Shown piece by piece: positions 1 through 8,283 of a DNA stretch of 64,000 bases. Source of the DNA: Micromonospora cathayae (GTDB lineage: Bacteria; Actinomycetota; Actinomycetes; Mycobacteriales; Micromonosporaceae); NCBI RefSeq assembly GCF_028993575.1, contig NZ_CP118615.1:3658001-3722000 (forward strand). Direction: 5' to 3'. The notes under the pieces were generated by a model. The model had not been told where the DNA came from and did no database searches. It saw only the letters and a list, made by a program, of their open reading frames with translations. The first letter of the stretch is position 1. Each line of letters begins with the position of its first letter. A program made the position numbers and the translations under genes.

Positions 1-127
1 GCTCGGTCTTGCCGCCCTCGGCGAGCACGCCGAACAGGCCCAGCTCGACGGCGCTGAGGAAGGTCTTGGCCGACCAGTAGCCCGCCGCGAGGTCGAGGAT
101 CGACAGGTCAGAGGTCTTGGTTCCCAT
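1..127 (-). CDS. O-methyltransferase, N-terminal part (cut by window edge)
   Basis: Only the first 42 codons are in the window. They begin at ATG 127, preceded by an AAGGAG ribosome binding site. The peptide (LDLAAGYWSAKTFLSAVELGL) has the alpha-helical dimerisation domain typical of SAM-dependent small-molecule O-methyltransferases of antibiotic clusters. The catalytic Rossmann domain would lie to the left. It is 106 bp downstream of the asparagine-synthetase-like gene on the same strand, so the two are probably co-transcribed. The methyl acceptor is presumably a cluster intermediate, but nothing here identifies it. Confidence 0.7.
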   Translation of the reverse strand, partial: MGTKTSDLSILDLAAGYWSAKTFLSAVELGLFGVLAEGGKTE

Positions 128-233
128 TACGCAGGCTCCTTCGGAAGGTGTGGTGCGGGCAGGTCGGGTCGTTGCCCGAAACGCTGGCAGCCGGGCCTCG
201 ACCGGGGGTCGAAGACGGCTGGGAGGACGGCGG

Positions 234-2096
234 TCAGACGTCGACCCGGACCCGGTACAGGTCGAGCCACATGTTCAGCTGGAAGAGCATCTCCACGTGG
301 GTCCGGGCCACCCAGGCGCGCGGGCCGGAGACCAGGGAGTCCGGGTCGGCGGCGAACGCCTTCGCGGCGGTCAGGTCGACCAGCCCGGCGATCGGCGCGT
401 TGCGGTCGTCGACCAGGGCCAGGAGCTGGTCACAGAGCGCCTTCGCGTACGCCGAGTCCTGGGTCACCGGGTACGGCGACTTCTTGCGGTCCACGATGGA
501 CGGCGGCAGCACGTCCTTCACGGCGGCGCGCAGCAGGCTCTTCTCCCGGCCGTCGAAGCTCTTCTGCGCCCACGGCGCGGAGTAGACGTACTGCACCAGC
601 CGGTGGTCGCAGTACGGCAGGCGCAGCGCCAGCCCGACCGACCCGGCGATCGACTCGGAGTGCGGGATCAGCGTCTCCAGCCAGTTGGTGACGTTGAGGT
701 ACCACATCTCCCGCATGCGCTTCTCCTGGCCGGTCTCACCCGGCAGCAGCGGCACCCGGCCCATCGCCTCCCGGTACCGGCCGCTGGTGTAGCCGCGCAT
801 GTCGAGCCGGTCCAGCAGCCCGGCGTCGATCAGGTCGGTGCCCATGCCGTGCTTGCCGCCACCCCAGTGGGCCATCGCGATCCACGGGAAGGTCTGCGCC
901 TCGATCAGCGGGGGCATCGACATCCACATGGTGCCGCCGAACACCCCGTCGGCGGCGTCGCCGAGCAGCGCGAGGGGGGTGTGCTCCTGCACCGCCCGGC
1001 ACAGCACGTACAGCGAGGTGTTCATGTTGCCCAGCGGGCTCGGCACGTCCTTGGCCCGCAGCGCGTTCACCGCCACAACCGGGTCGAGCAGGTCGGCGGT
1101 GTCCAGCACGATGTCGGTGTGCTCGGCGCCGATCGCGTCGACCAGCTCCTTCACGTACGGCGCGTCCGAGCTGCCCCACACCTCGTCCGGGGTGAACTCC
1201 TCGACCGACCCGAACGACACGGTGAAGGTGTGCAGCGGGCCCGCGCCGCGGGCCTTGAGCGCCTGCGCGGCCAGCGCGGTCACCCCGGAGGAGTCCAGGC
1301 CGCCGGAGAGCATCATGCCCAGCGGCACGTCCGCGGTGAGCTGCCCGCCCACCGAGTTCTCCAGCAGCTCCCGGACGGTCCGGACGGTGGTGTCCAGGTC
1401 GTCGGTGTGCTCCTGGGCGGTCAGCGCCCAGTACTGCTCCTCCCGTTGCCCGGACCGGGTGACCCGGACGACGTGCCCGGCGCGCACCTGGTGCATGCCC
1501 TTGAACACGCCGTGCCCGGGGGTGCCGGCGTAGGAGAGGATCTCCCGCAGGCCGTCCAGGTCCACCGCCGCCTCGACCAGCGGGTGGTCCAGGATCGCCT
1601 TGCGCTCGGACGCGAACACCACGCCGTGCGGGGTGGGGTGGTAGAACATCGGCTTGTTGCCCAGCCGGTCCCGGACCAGCAGCAGCTCCTCGCGGCGGAC
1701 GTCCCACACCGCGAACGCGTACCCGCCGTCCAGCTTCTCCGCCAGCCCGGCGCCCCACTGCAGGTACGCGTACCCGACGACCTCGGCGTCGCCCCGGGTG
1801 CGGAACCGGTGCCCGTGCGACTCCAGTTCGGCGCGCAGCGCGGGCGCGTTGTAGACGTCCCCGTCGAAGGCGACCACGGCGAGGGTCTGCCCGTCCGCCT
1901 CGACCACGAACGGCTGTCCCCGGCCGTCCAGTTCGACCAGGGCGAGCCGGCGGTGACCGATGGCCGCGCGCGGGGACGTCCACACCCCCTCGGCGTCCGG
2001 ACCCCGGTTGGCCATCGTGGCGCTCATGGCGCGCACGGTCGCCTGCGCGCGGGACAGGTCCCGCTCGTAGTCAACCCAGCCAGCGATACCCGACAT
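234..2096 (-). CDS. Asparagine-synthetase-like amide ligase with inactive glutaminase site (copy 1)
   Basis: 620 aa. The start is ATG 2096, giving MSGIAGW, with GAGGAGA upstream. Domains are an N-terminal class II glutamine amidotransferase fold (about 1-200) and a C-terminal ATP-pyrophosphatase synthetase domain with the PP-loop SGGLDSS near residue 262. Active asparagine synthetases begin MCGI, and the cysteine exposed after Met removal is the glutaminase nucleophile. Here it is serine. The usual NGEIYN motif is altered to DGDVYN, although GHRRL and GDAEV are kept. The protein should still adenylate a carboxylate but probably uses free ammonia or another amine, as beta-lactam synthetase and lasso cyclases do (family knowledge). 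Homologues install amides or lactams in aromatic polyketides. The gene leads an operon with the O-methyltransferase and has a SARP-type promoter at 2189-2231. Confidence 0.85.
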   Translation of the reverse strand: MSGIAGWVDYERDLSRAQATVRAMSATMANRGPDAEGVWTSPRAAIGHRRLALVELDGRGQPFVVEADGQTLAVVAFDGDVYNAPALRAELESHGHRFRTRGDAEVVGYAYLQWGAGLAEKLDGGYAFAVWDVRREELLLVRDRLGNKPMFYHPTPHGVVFASERKAILDHPLVEAAVDLDGLREILSYAGTPGHGVFKGMHQVRAGHVVRVTRSGQREEQYWALTAQEHTDDLDTTVRTVRELLENSVGGQLTADVPLGMMLSGGLDSSGVTALAAQALKARGAGPLHTFTVSFGSVEEFTPDEVWGSSDAPYVKELVDAIGAEHTDIVLDTADLLDPVVAVNALRAKDVPSPLGNMNTSLYVLCRAVQEHTPLALLGDAADGVFGGTMWMSMPPLIEAQTFPWIAMAHWGGGKHGMGTDLIDAGLLDRLDMRGYTSGRYREAMGRVPLLPGETGQEKRMREMWYLNVTNWLETLIPHSESIAGSVGLALRLPYCDHRLVQYVYSAPWAQKSFDGREKSLLRAAVKDVLPPSIVDRKKSPYPVTQDSAYAKALCDQLLALVDDRNAPIAGLVDLTAAKAFAADPDSLVSGPRAWVARTHVEMLFQLNMWLDLYRVRVDV

Positions 2097-2188
2097 GGCT
2101 CGTCTCCTCACAGTCGCGTCATTGGGCGTGCAGCGCGGCCCCGGACCGGGGCGATGTCTGACGCCGCCCGGTCGCCTGCTCGCCGTCG

Positions 2189-2231
2189 ATGCTCAGCGGC
2201 CCGTCTCGGGTCTCCCTCGGGGCTCGGTCGA
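2189..2231 (-). promoter_or_regulatory. SARP-type activator site and -10 element for the 2096 operon
   Basis: Read on the minus strand there are three heptamers, TCGACCG, CCGAGGG and CCGAGAC, each separated by 4 bp (11-bp period). Then come 8 bp and GAGCAT, a plausible -10 (NANNNT). This is the arrangement known for DnrI/ActII-ORF4-type SARP activators. The same arrangement recurs at four other promoters in the window. The -10 is about 93 bp upstream of the start codon. Confidence 0.65.
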
Positions 2232-2253
2232 AGGCCGCGCACGCCGACCCACG

Positions 2254-2306
2254 TCGATGCGTGTCGAGTTCGGCTCCACGTCGGCTCGAGGCGACGCCGT
2301 GAGCAT
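2254..2306 (+). promoter_or_regulatory. SARP-type activator site and -10 element for the DUF1772-exporter operon
   Basis: Heptamers TCGATGC (2254), TCGAGTT (2264), TCCACGT (2275) and TCGAGGC (2286) start 10, 11 and 11 bp apart. They are followed by 8 bp and GAGCAT at 2301-2306. The hexamer and the spacing match the divergent site at 2189-2231, so the 252-bp intergenic region is probably switched on in both directions by one SARP regulator. No SARP gene is in the window. Confidence 0.65.
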
Positions 2307-2348
2307 CGCTGACGGAGCCGGTGCCGGACGCGACGGAGATGCGAGCCG

Positions 2349-2816
2349 ATGAGACAGACAATTGCCCAGGCCCTGGCGGTGGTCGCGGTCGGCGGCAGCG
2401 GGATCGTGGCGGGCGTGTTCTTCGCCGTCGCGGTGAGCGTGCTGCCGACGCTGTACACCATGCCCGCCGGGAGCTACATCACCCTGCACCGCAAGCTCGG
2501 GCAGGGGTACCACCCGTCGATGCCGCTGATCGTCAACGCGACGATGTTCGCCGACGTCGCGTTGATCTTCCTGGTCGAGGACGCGGCGACCCGGTGGCTG
2601 TTCGTCCTCGCCTCGGTGCTGGCGCTGGCCGTGCAGGGGGTGTCCCACCTCGGCAACGTCCCGATCAACAAGCGGGTGCTGCGGGTCGACCCGGACGCCG
2701 TACCTGACGACTGGGACGACCCCCGACCACAGTGGCGTCGCCTGCACCAGCTGCGCACCGCGCTGGCCCTGGCGGCCCTGACGGTGACCGCCGCGGGCGT
2801 GGTGGTGCTCCCGTGA
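2349..2816 (+). CDS. DUF1772 family membrane protein (anthrone-oxygenase-like), copy 1
   Basis: 155 aa starting at ATG 2349 with GGAGAT upstream. There are four hydrophobic segments (about 8-32, 62-80, 85-100 and 135-154) with the family's HLGNVPIN motif between the third and fourth. DUF1772 proteins include fungal anthrone oxidases and recur in actinomycete aromatic polyketide clusters, so oxidation of a polyphenol to a quinone is a reasonable guess. A second copy lies at 8284-8751 with the matching motif TKNVPIN. The stop overlaps the exporter start as GTGA, which implies translational coupling. Confidence 0.75.
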   Translation: MRQTIAQALAVVAVGGSGIVAGVFFAVAVSVLPTLYTMPAGSYITLHRKLGQGYHPSMPLIVNATMFADVALIFLVEDAATRWLFVLASVLALAVQGVSHLGNVPINKRVLRVDPDAVPDDWDDPRPQWRRLHQLRTALALAALTVTAAGVVVLP

Positions 2817-4354
2817 CCGCCACCACCCCGGGCACCACCCCCGACGCGGTGACCCCACCGGCCGCCGCCACCACCCCGGACGCGACGACCCCACCGGCCG
2901 CCACCACCGGGACCGCCGCCGGTTCCGCCCCGGCCGCGCCGCCGACGCGGCGGCTCGGCGCGGCGCTCACGGTGGTGCTGCTGGCCACCTTCATGACCGG
3001 CTTCGACACCACCGGCGTCAACATGGCCGTACCGTCCATCCAGGACGCGCTGGGCGCGAACTACGGCGCGATGCAGTGGGTCATCGCCGGGTACACCCTG
3101 CCGTTCGCGCTGCTGCTGGTGACCGGCGGCCGGATCGGTGACGCCTTCGGCCGGCGACGGGCGTTCCTGCTCGGTCTCGCCGGCTTCACGGCCGCCTCGG
3201 TACTGGCCGGGCTGGCCGGCGACGTGGGTTCGCTGGTCGCCGCCCGGGTGGTGCAGGGCATCGCCGCCGCCGTGATGGGCCCCCAGGTGCTCGCCGTCTT
3301 CCAGGTGCTGGTGCCGGCCGCCCGCCGCGCCCCGCTGCTGGCCGTGTACGGCCTGGTCATCGGCCTGGCCACGGTCTCCGGCCCGATGCTCGGCGGGGTG
3401 CTGATGAGCGCCGACCTGTTCGGCTGGGGCTGGCGCACCATCTTCCTGATCAACCTGCCGATCGGTCTGGTGGCCTTCCTCGGCGCGCTCGCCTGGCTGC
3501 CCGAGTCCCGCGACGAGCGGGGCCGCGGCTTCGACCTGGGCGGGGTGTTCCTGGCCGCCGCCGCGCTGCTGCTCCTGCTGCACCCGCTGATGTACGGCCG
3601 GGAACTGGGCTGGCCGTGGTGGTCCTGGCTGTGCCTGGCCGCCGCCGGTCCCGCCTTCGTGCTGCTGGTGCGGTACGAACGGGGCAAGGAACGGGCCGGC
3701 GAGTCGCCGCTGGTGGCGCTGCACCTGTTCGGGCAGCGCACGTTCACCGCCGGGGTGCTGGCGAACGTCATCGTCGCCGCGCTGATGTCCGGGTTCTTCC
3801 TGACCTTCGTGGTGTTCCTGCAGAGCGGCCTCGACTTCACCGCCGAGCGGACCGGTTGGACGGTCGCGCCGTGGGCGGTCGGCACCGCGCTCGCCTCGAT
3901 GGTGGCGATCCCGCTGGCCCGCACCGCCGGCCGCACCGCCCTGGTCGTCGGCGCGGTGCTGATGACCCTGGGTATGGCCGGGCTGAACGCCATCGTGGTG
4001 ACCCAGGGCGCCGAGCTGACCTCGCTGCCCATCGTGGTCAGCCTGTTCGTCGTCGGTGTCGGGATGGGCCTGGTCAGCGCGCCGATCCTGAACGTCACCC
4101 TGGCCGGCATCCCGCACGTCGACGCCGGCTCCGCCGCCGGTATCTTCTCCACCTGCAAGCAGACCGGCCAGGTGCTCGGGGTGGCGGTCACCGGCGCGGT
4201 GTTCTTCGGGCTCCTCGTCGACCAGGACACCGCCAGCCGGGACCGGTTCGTCGACGCGATGAGCTGGACCCTCGGCGTGCAGGTCCTGCTCTGCCTGCTG
4301 GTCGTCGCCCTCGTGTTCGTCCTGCCGCGGAAGGTCGACGCCGCCGCCCGCTGA
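2813..4354 (+). CDS. DHA2-family (14-TM) MFS drug exporter
   Basis: 513 aa. GTG 2813 overlaps the previous stop (GTGA) and is preferred over upstream in-frame codons because of that coupling. A Thr/Pro/Ala-rich N-terminal tail of about 45 residues precedes the membrane domain. MFS motif A (GGRIGDAFGRRR) follows TM2, and the antiporter motif C (GPMLGG) is in TM5. Length and about 14 hydrophobic segments fit the EmrB/QacA drug:proton antiporters. Co-transcription with a DUF1772 gene from a SARP-type promoter suggests it exports the cluster product and gives self-resistance. Confidence 0.88.
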   Translation: MTATTPGTTPDAVTPPAAATTPDATTPPAATTGTAAGSAPAAPPTRRLGAALTVVLLATFMTGFDTTGVNMAVPSIQDALGANYGAMQWVIAGYTLPFALLLVTGGRIGDAFGRRRAFLLGLAGFTAASVLAGLAGDVGSLVAARVVQGIAAAVMGPQVLAVFQVLVPAARRAPLLAVYGLVIGLATVSGPMLGGVLMSADLFGWGWRTIFLINLPIGLVAFLGALAWLPESRDERGRGFDLGGVFLAAAALLLLLHPLMYGRELGWPWWSWLCLAAAGPAFVLLVRYERGKERAGESPLVALHLFGQRTFTAGVLANVIVAALMSGFFLTFVVFLQSGLDFTAERTGWTVAPWAVGTALASMVAIPLARTAGRTALVVGAVLMTLGMAGLNAIVVTQGAELTSLPIVVSLFVVGVGMGLVSAPILNVTLAGIPHVDAGSAAGIFSTCKQTGQVLGVAVTGAVFFGLLVDQDTASRDRFVDAMSWTLGVQVLLCLLVVALVFVLPRKVDAAAR

Positions 4355-4378
4355 GCCACCGTGCCCGTGGCCGGGGCT

Positions 4379-4440
4379 TTGCGTCTTGTTGGGGCCTTGC
4401 GTCCTTGCCGGGGTTGCGTCCTTGCTGGGGCGTTGCGTGC
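4379..4440. repeat. Imperfect 17-19 bp tandem repeat
   Basis: Units beginning TTGCGTC(C)TTG and ending in GGGG start at 4379, 4397 and 4414, with a degenerate one at 4433. They lie just after the exporter stop codon. Confidence 0.65.
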
Positions 4441-4841
4441 GTGGCCGGCCCGGCAGTGGCCACGGCTGAGCCACCCGTCCGCCGTCGGGGTGCCCGGTTC
4501 CACCGGCACCCCGACGACCGTCCGCACCCACATTCGGCCCGGTCGGACCCTGTCCGGGGACGGGCGAGAACGCCCGCTACCGTACGCGTTTCCGTGCGTG
4601 TCGACCCGCGAACCTCACGGTCTGTGACGCCCCGCTCGCGAAGCGATCCGCGTTCCGCTTCCTTCGCTCTGCACCCATCGGCGCACCACCCCCTCTGAGC
4701 AGCAATTACTCCTCGGCTCGGTCAGCAGCCACCGACTGCTGTCGCCCACTGTCGGTGCCTGGCGCTCATCTGGTCGCAAAAAAGGAAACGAACGGCAGTA
4801 CCTCGCCACCATCCTTGGTTGCTCAGAGTGAGCCGTGCTGT

Positions 4842-4960
4842 GCTGGCCGGTCCGCGACGGTCGTGCTGTGCTGGCCGGTCCGCGGTGGCCGTCCTGGCTG
4901 GCCGGTCCGCGGTGGCCGTCCTGGCTGGCCGGTCCGCGGTGGCCGTCCTGGCTGGCCGGC
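4842..4960. repeat. 27-bp tandem repeat array
   Basis: Three identical 27-bp units, each starting GCTGGCCGGTCCGCGG, run at 4870-4896, 4897-4923 and 4924-4950. A diverged 28-bp unit lies upstream (4842-4869) and a partial unit downstream. No coding function is visible on either strand. Confidence 0.85.
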
Positions 4961-5170
4961 CCGGCGGCAGCGAACGGACCCGCCCGGCCAGCGCCACCCC
5001 GACGCGTCGATTCTCGACCTCCCGGACCGCCGCACTCTCCACGTCGAACCCCAACAGCACCCCCGAGCCGCCGGCAGAACACCGCCAGCTCCCGGCCGCC
5101 GGCCAGCCCTTACCCCTACACCGCTCGTCCAGCCCTCGGCCCGCCACAGCCTGGTCTCCTCCAACCAACC

Positions 5171-5245
5171 CTGCCCCGTTGATCATGAAGTTGTTGTTCC
5201 CCGCACGGCGTGTCGCGGACAACAACTTCATGGTCAACGGGGCAG
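5171..5245. repeat. Long inverted repeat (extragenic palindrome)
   Basis: A left arm of 26 bp (5171-5196, CTGCCCCGTTGATCATGAAG...) pairs with a right arm at 5220-5245 with a single mismatch, around a 23-bp loop. The arms are AT-richer than the surroundings. It could be a repetitive extragenic palindromic element or a small non-autonomous mobile relic. It lies 3' of the operon ending at 5360. Confidence 0.75.
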
Positions 5246-5297
5246 GTCCGGGGGTGGGGGCAGGTCCGGGCTGGGAGAGGGTGGGGATGGGGACGGT

Positions 5298-5334
5298 GAA
5301 CGGCCGGGCACCCAGGGGAGGGGCCCGGCCGTTC
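5298..5334 (-). terminator. Terminator of the DUF1772-biotin carboxylase operon
   Basis: Perfect 12-bp arms (GAACGGCCGGGC at 5298-5309 and its complement at 5323-5334) around a 13-nt loop, 25 bp after the stop codon of the last gene. There is no long T run, as is common for actinomycete terminators. Confidence 0.7.
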
Positions 5335-5359
5335 GGGAAAAGGGAGGTAGCGGATCGGG

Positions 5360-6298
5360 TCAGTGTGAGGGGGCGACCTCCGGGTTGCGGCGGCCGGTGT
5401 TGGTGGAGCGGCGGAACGGCAGCCGGACCAGGGTGACCAGGCCGACGATCAGACCGACGAACATGATGATGCCCCACAGCGAGTCGGGCACCTGGCGGGT
5501 GCCGAGCATCGGCATGAGCAGCAGCAGGGTCAGCGCGGCCAGGCCGGGCCAACGCTGGTCGAACGGTACCGACCGCCACCGGTCCCGGCCCCGGGCGGCG
5601 GCGACGGCGAACCAGACCGCCGGGACCACCAGCAACAGGACCCAGAAGCCCGGCAGCCGGATGCCCTCGCCGAGCAGGTCCTTGGCCGGCGGGATGCTCA
5701 GCGTCAGGCCCACCCACCAGTACTCGATCACCACGAAGACGGTCAGCGCGAGCGCGGTGGCCCACATGACGCCCCGCGACCGCTCCCGGCGGAAGCCCTG
5801 CTCAAGGATGTCGATGGCGTTGAACGGGCTGAACAGCCGGGACCGCCGCCGCAGCAGCAGCATGGGCAGCGCGGCCACCTCGAGGCCGCCGTACCGCAGC
5901 ACGCCGCAGAGCAGTACGCCGATCGTGGTGTAGACGGCCAGCGCCTGGTGCATGGGCGCCGAGCCGATGCCCATCGGGTAGAGCATCATCGGCAGCTGGA
6001 GCAGTGCCGACGGAATCCACGGGTTGACCCCCTGGAACCGCTCGATCCGGCCGAAGAACCAGATGACCGCGGTGTAGACGGCGGCCACCACCACGAACCA
6101 GACCGCCATCATGGCCAGGCCGGACGCGTCGAGGGCCTTGTCGATCCGGTACCAGAGGCTGCCGATCGCGATCAGCGCGTACAGGATGCGGAACCAGCTC
6201 GCCACCGTGCCGACGTCGCGGCCGATCACGAAGCGCGGTTCCCCGGGTGTCTCCGCCCGGTCCACCGCGGGGGCGGTGGCGCGTGTGTCATGGGTCAT
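5360..6298 (-). CDS. Integral membrane protein of unknown function
   Basis: 312 aa starting at ATG 6298 with GGAGG 10 bp upstream. A soluble N-terminus of about 30 residues is followed by seven or so hydrophobic segments, with an Arg-rich cytoplasmic loop in the middle (LLLRRRSRLF). I do not recognise a catalytic motif or a named family. It is the last gene of the DUF1772-BCCP-biotin carboxylase operon, 43 bp after the biotin carboxylase stop. It may therefore serve the same pathway, for example as a membrane anchor, transporter part or oxidoreductase partner. That role is inference only. Confidence 0.75.
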   Translation of the reverse strand: MTHDTRATAPAVDRAETPGEPRFVIGRDVGTVASWFRILYALIAIGSLWYRIDKALDASGLAMMAVWFVVVAAVYTAVIWFFGRIERFQGVNPWIPSALLQLPMMLYPMGIGSAPMHQALAVYTTIGVLLCGVLRYGGLEVAALPMLLLRRRSRLFSPFNAIDILEQGFRRERSRGVMWATALALTVFVVIEYWWVGLTLSIPPAKDLLGEGIRLPGFWVLLLVVPAVWFAVAAARGRDRWRSVPFDQRWPGLAALTLLLLMPMLGTRQVPDSLWGIIMFVGLIVGLVTLVRLPFRRSTNTGRRNPEVAPSH

Positions 6299-6341
6299 CG
6301 TCTGCGTACCTCCATCGGGTGGACCGTCGGTGCCCGCCGGG

Positions 6342-7700
6342 TCAGGCCGACTCGGTGCGGGCGAGCATCTGCTCGACGAGCAGGACGCTGTACTTGGCGT
6401 CGAGGAAGCGCGGGTGGGCGAGCACCTCCTGGAGGAACGGACCGGTGGTGCGTACCCCCGGACCCTCCACCAGGGTCTCGTGCAGCGCCCGGCTCATCCG
6501 GGCCACCGCCTGGTCCCGGTCCGGTGCCCACACCACGACCTTCGCCAGCAGCGAGTCGTAGTCGGGGCCGACCGACCAGCCCTGGTAGCCGTGGGTGTCG
6601 ACCCGGGTGAACGGGCCACCGGGCAGGACCAGGGTGTGCAGCGGCCCGGGGGTGGGCACGAAACCACGGGCCGGGTCCTCGGCGTTGATCCGGCATTCGA
6701 TGGAGACGCCCCGACGCTGCACGTCGCGCTGGGTGATCCGCAGGGGCTCACCGGCGGCCACCCGGATCTGTTCCCGGACCAGGTCGATCCCGGTGACCAT
6801 CTCGGTGACCGGGTGCTCCACCTGGATCCGTGAGTTGATCTCCATGAAGTAGAACTCGCCGCCGGAGTCCACCAGGAACTCCAGCGTCCCCGCGCCGACG
6901 TACCCGATGGACCGGGCGGCCTGCGCGGACAGCTCGCACATCTGCTCGGTCAGCTCCACCGGCAGGCCCAGCGCCGGGCTCTCCTCCAGCAGCTTCTGGT
7001 GGCGGCGCTGCACCGAGCAGTTCCGCTCACCCAGGTGCACCCCGTTGCCGTACGTGTCACAGAGCACCTGCACCTCGATGTGCCGGGCCGCCTCGACGTA
7101 CCGCTCCAGGTAGACCCGGCCGTCACCGAAGACGGCCTGGGCGTTCGCGCGGGCCTGCTGGTACGCCAGGGTGAAGTCCTCCGGGTTGTCGACCACGGCC
7201 ATGCCCCGGCCACCGCCCCCGACCACCGGCTTGATGATCAGCGGGAAGCCGACCCGTTCGGCGGCCTCCCGGGCCTCGCCGAGGGTGGCGAGCGCGTCGC
7301 TGCCGGGCAGTACCGGCAGCCCGGCGCGGGCCATGATGGCCCGCGCCTCGGCCTTGTCGCCGAGCGGACCCATCAGATCGCCGGGCGGACCGATGAAGGT
7401 GATGCCGTTCTTCTCGCACACCTCGGCGAAGTCCGGGTCCTCGGAGAGGAACCCGTAGCCGGGGTGGATGGCGTCCGCGCCGGTGCTCAGGGCCGCCTCG
7501 ATCACCGCCGGGATGTTGAGGTAGCTGCGCTTCACCGCCGGTGGACCGATGCAGACGGCCTCGTCGGCGAACCGCACCACGGCGGAGTCCGCGTCCACCG
7601 TGGAGTACACCGCCACGGTCCGGATGCCCAACTCACGGCAGGTCCGCGCCACCCGGAGCGCGATCTCACCCCGGTTGGCGATCAACACCTTGGCAAACAT
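6342..7700 (-). CDS. accC: Acetyl-CoA carboxylase, biotin carboxylase subunit
   Basis: 452 aa. It starts at ATG 7700 (MFAKVLIANRGEIA, the standard AccC N-terminus) with AAGGAGA upstream. A GTG at 7745 overlapping the previous stop is an alternative. It carries out ATP-dependent carboxylation of biotin on the carrier protein encoded just upstream. Visible signatures are the glycine-rich ATP loop VVGGGGRGMAVV, the ATP-grasp motif FYFMEINSRIQVEHPVTE, and ECRINAEDP. At about 450 aa it is the bacterial single-domain subunit rather than the longer AccA3 fusion usual for primary metabolism in actinomycetes. With the separate BCCP it looks like a dedicated malonyl-CoA supply. No carboxyltransferase gene is in the window. 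Confidence 0.93.
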   Translation of the reverse strand: MFAKVLIANRGEIALRVARTCRELGIRTVAVYSTVDADSAVVRFADEAVCIGPPAVKRSYLNIPAVIEAALSTGADAIHPGYGFLSEDPDFAEVCEKNGITFIGPPGDLMGPLGDKAEARAIMARAGLPVLPGSDALATLGEAREAAERVGFPLIIKPVVGGGGRGMAVVDNPEDFTLAYQQARANAQAVFGDGRVYLERYVEAARHIEVQVLCDTYGNGVHLGERNCSVQRRHQKLLEESPALGLPVELTEQMCELSAQAARSIGYVGAGTLEFLVDSGGEFYFMEINSRIQVEHPVTEMVTGIDLVREQIRVAAGEPLRITQRDVQRRGVSIECRINAEDPARGFVPTPGPLHTLVLPGGPFTRVDTHGYQGWSVGPDYDSLLAKVVVWAPDRDQAVARMSRALHETLVEGPGVRTTGPFLQEVLAHPRFLDAKYSVLLVEQMLARTESA

Positions 7701-7741
7701 CGGCCGGCTCTCCTTCGTCTCGTCGTCGGGTCTGCGCGGCG

Positions 7742-8233
7742 TCACGACTGGTCGACGGGGGCCAGCACGATCAGGCCCTGGTCGTACTCGACGCGCCCGG
7801 CGTCGGCGACCAGCACCTCGACCACCCGGCCGGCCTGCGGCGCGGTGACCGCGTTCATCAGCTTCATCGCCTCGACGATCGCCACCTGCTGACCGGCCTC
7901 GACCAGGTCACCGACCGAGACGAACGGCGCGGCCCCGGGCTCCGGCGCGGCGTAGAAGGTGCCCACGATCGGCGCGCGGACGTGGATCAGGTCGCTGTCG
8001 GTGGCGGCCGGCGGGGCGGCCACGGTGACCTGGGTGACGGCGGCGACCGGTCCGCCGGCGGTGGTGACCGGGACCGGGTCACCGGGACGCCACTCCACCT
8101 CCAGGGAGACGTCGCCGGCCCGGACGGCCACCCGGTGCAGTCCGGGCGGTGCGCTGCTCATCAGCGCCTCGGTGGTCGCCGAGAGCAGCTTGAGCGTCCA
8201 GTCGACCTGGTCACCGGGGATCGTCTGGGTCAT
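7742..8233 (-). CDS. accB: Biotin carboxyl carrier protein of acetyl-CoA carboxylase
   Basis: 163 aa starting at ATG 8233. The C-terminal biotinyl domain has the canonical EAMKLMN motif, with the biotin-accepting lysine at about residue 124, 40 residues from the C-terminus as in AccB. A short hydrophilic N-terminal region and a Pro/Ala linker precede it. It carries carboxybiotin between the AccC at 6342-7700 and an unseen carboxyltransferase. It lies 50 bp after the DUF1772 gene and 41 bp before AccC in one operon, which supports precursor supply for a polyketide. Confidence 0.93.
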   Translation of the reverse strand: MTQTIPGDQVDWTLKLLSATTEALMSSAPPGLHRVAVRAGDVSLEVEWRPGDPVPVTTAGGPVAAVTQVTVAAPPAATDSDLIHVRAPIVGTFYAAPEPGAAPFVSVGDLVEAGQQVAIVEAMKLMNAVTAPQAGRVVEVLVADAGRVEYDQGLIVLAPVDQS

Positions 8234-8283
8234 CGTGTCGCCTTTCGCAGGACGGACGGGGGACAGGGACGGCAGCGGGGACG

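Larger units (their letters stand above)
4355..5359. other. 1-kb gene-free interval with repeats
   Basis: No reading frame here has credible coding character. The interval separates the exporter (+) from the end of the biotin-carboxylase operon (-). It holds two tandem-repeat arrays (4379-4440 and 4842-4960), a 26-bp inverted repeat (5171-5245) and a terminator (5298-5334). A short stretch near 4700-4800 is less GC-rich than the rest. It may be decayed sequence. Confidence 0.6.

Noticed and set aside
117..2312. Long open frame on the plus strand opposite ligase copy 1
   Set aside because: It is an antisense shadow in GC-rich DNA. The minus-strand frame has clear family motifs and a good ribosome binding site.
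2474..4533. Long minus-strand open frames opposite the exporter
   Set aside because: Their translations are Arg/Pro/His-rich with no domain, and the plus strand encodes a complete MFS protein.
4842..4960. CRISPR array
   Set aside because: The repeats are contiguous with no unique spacers, and no cas genes are present.
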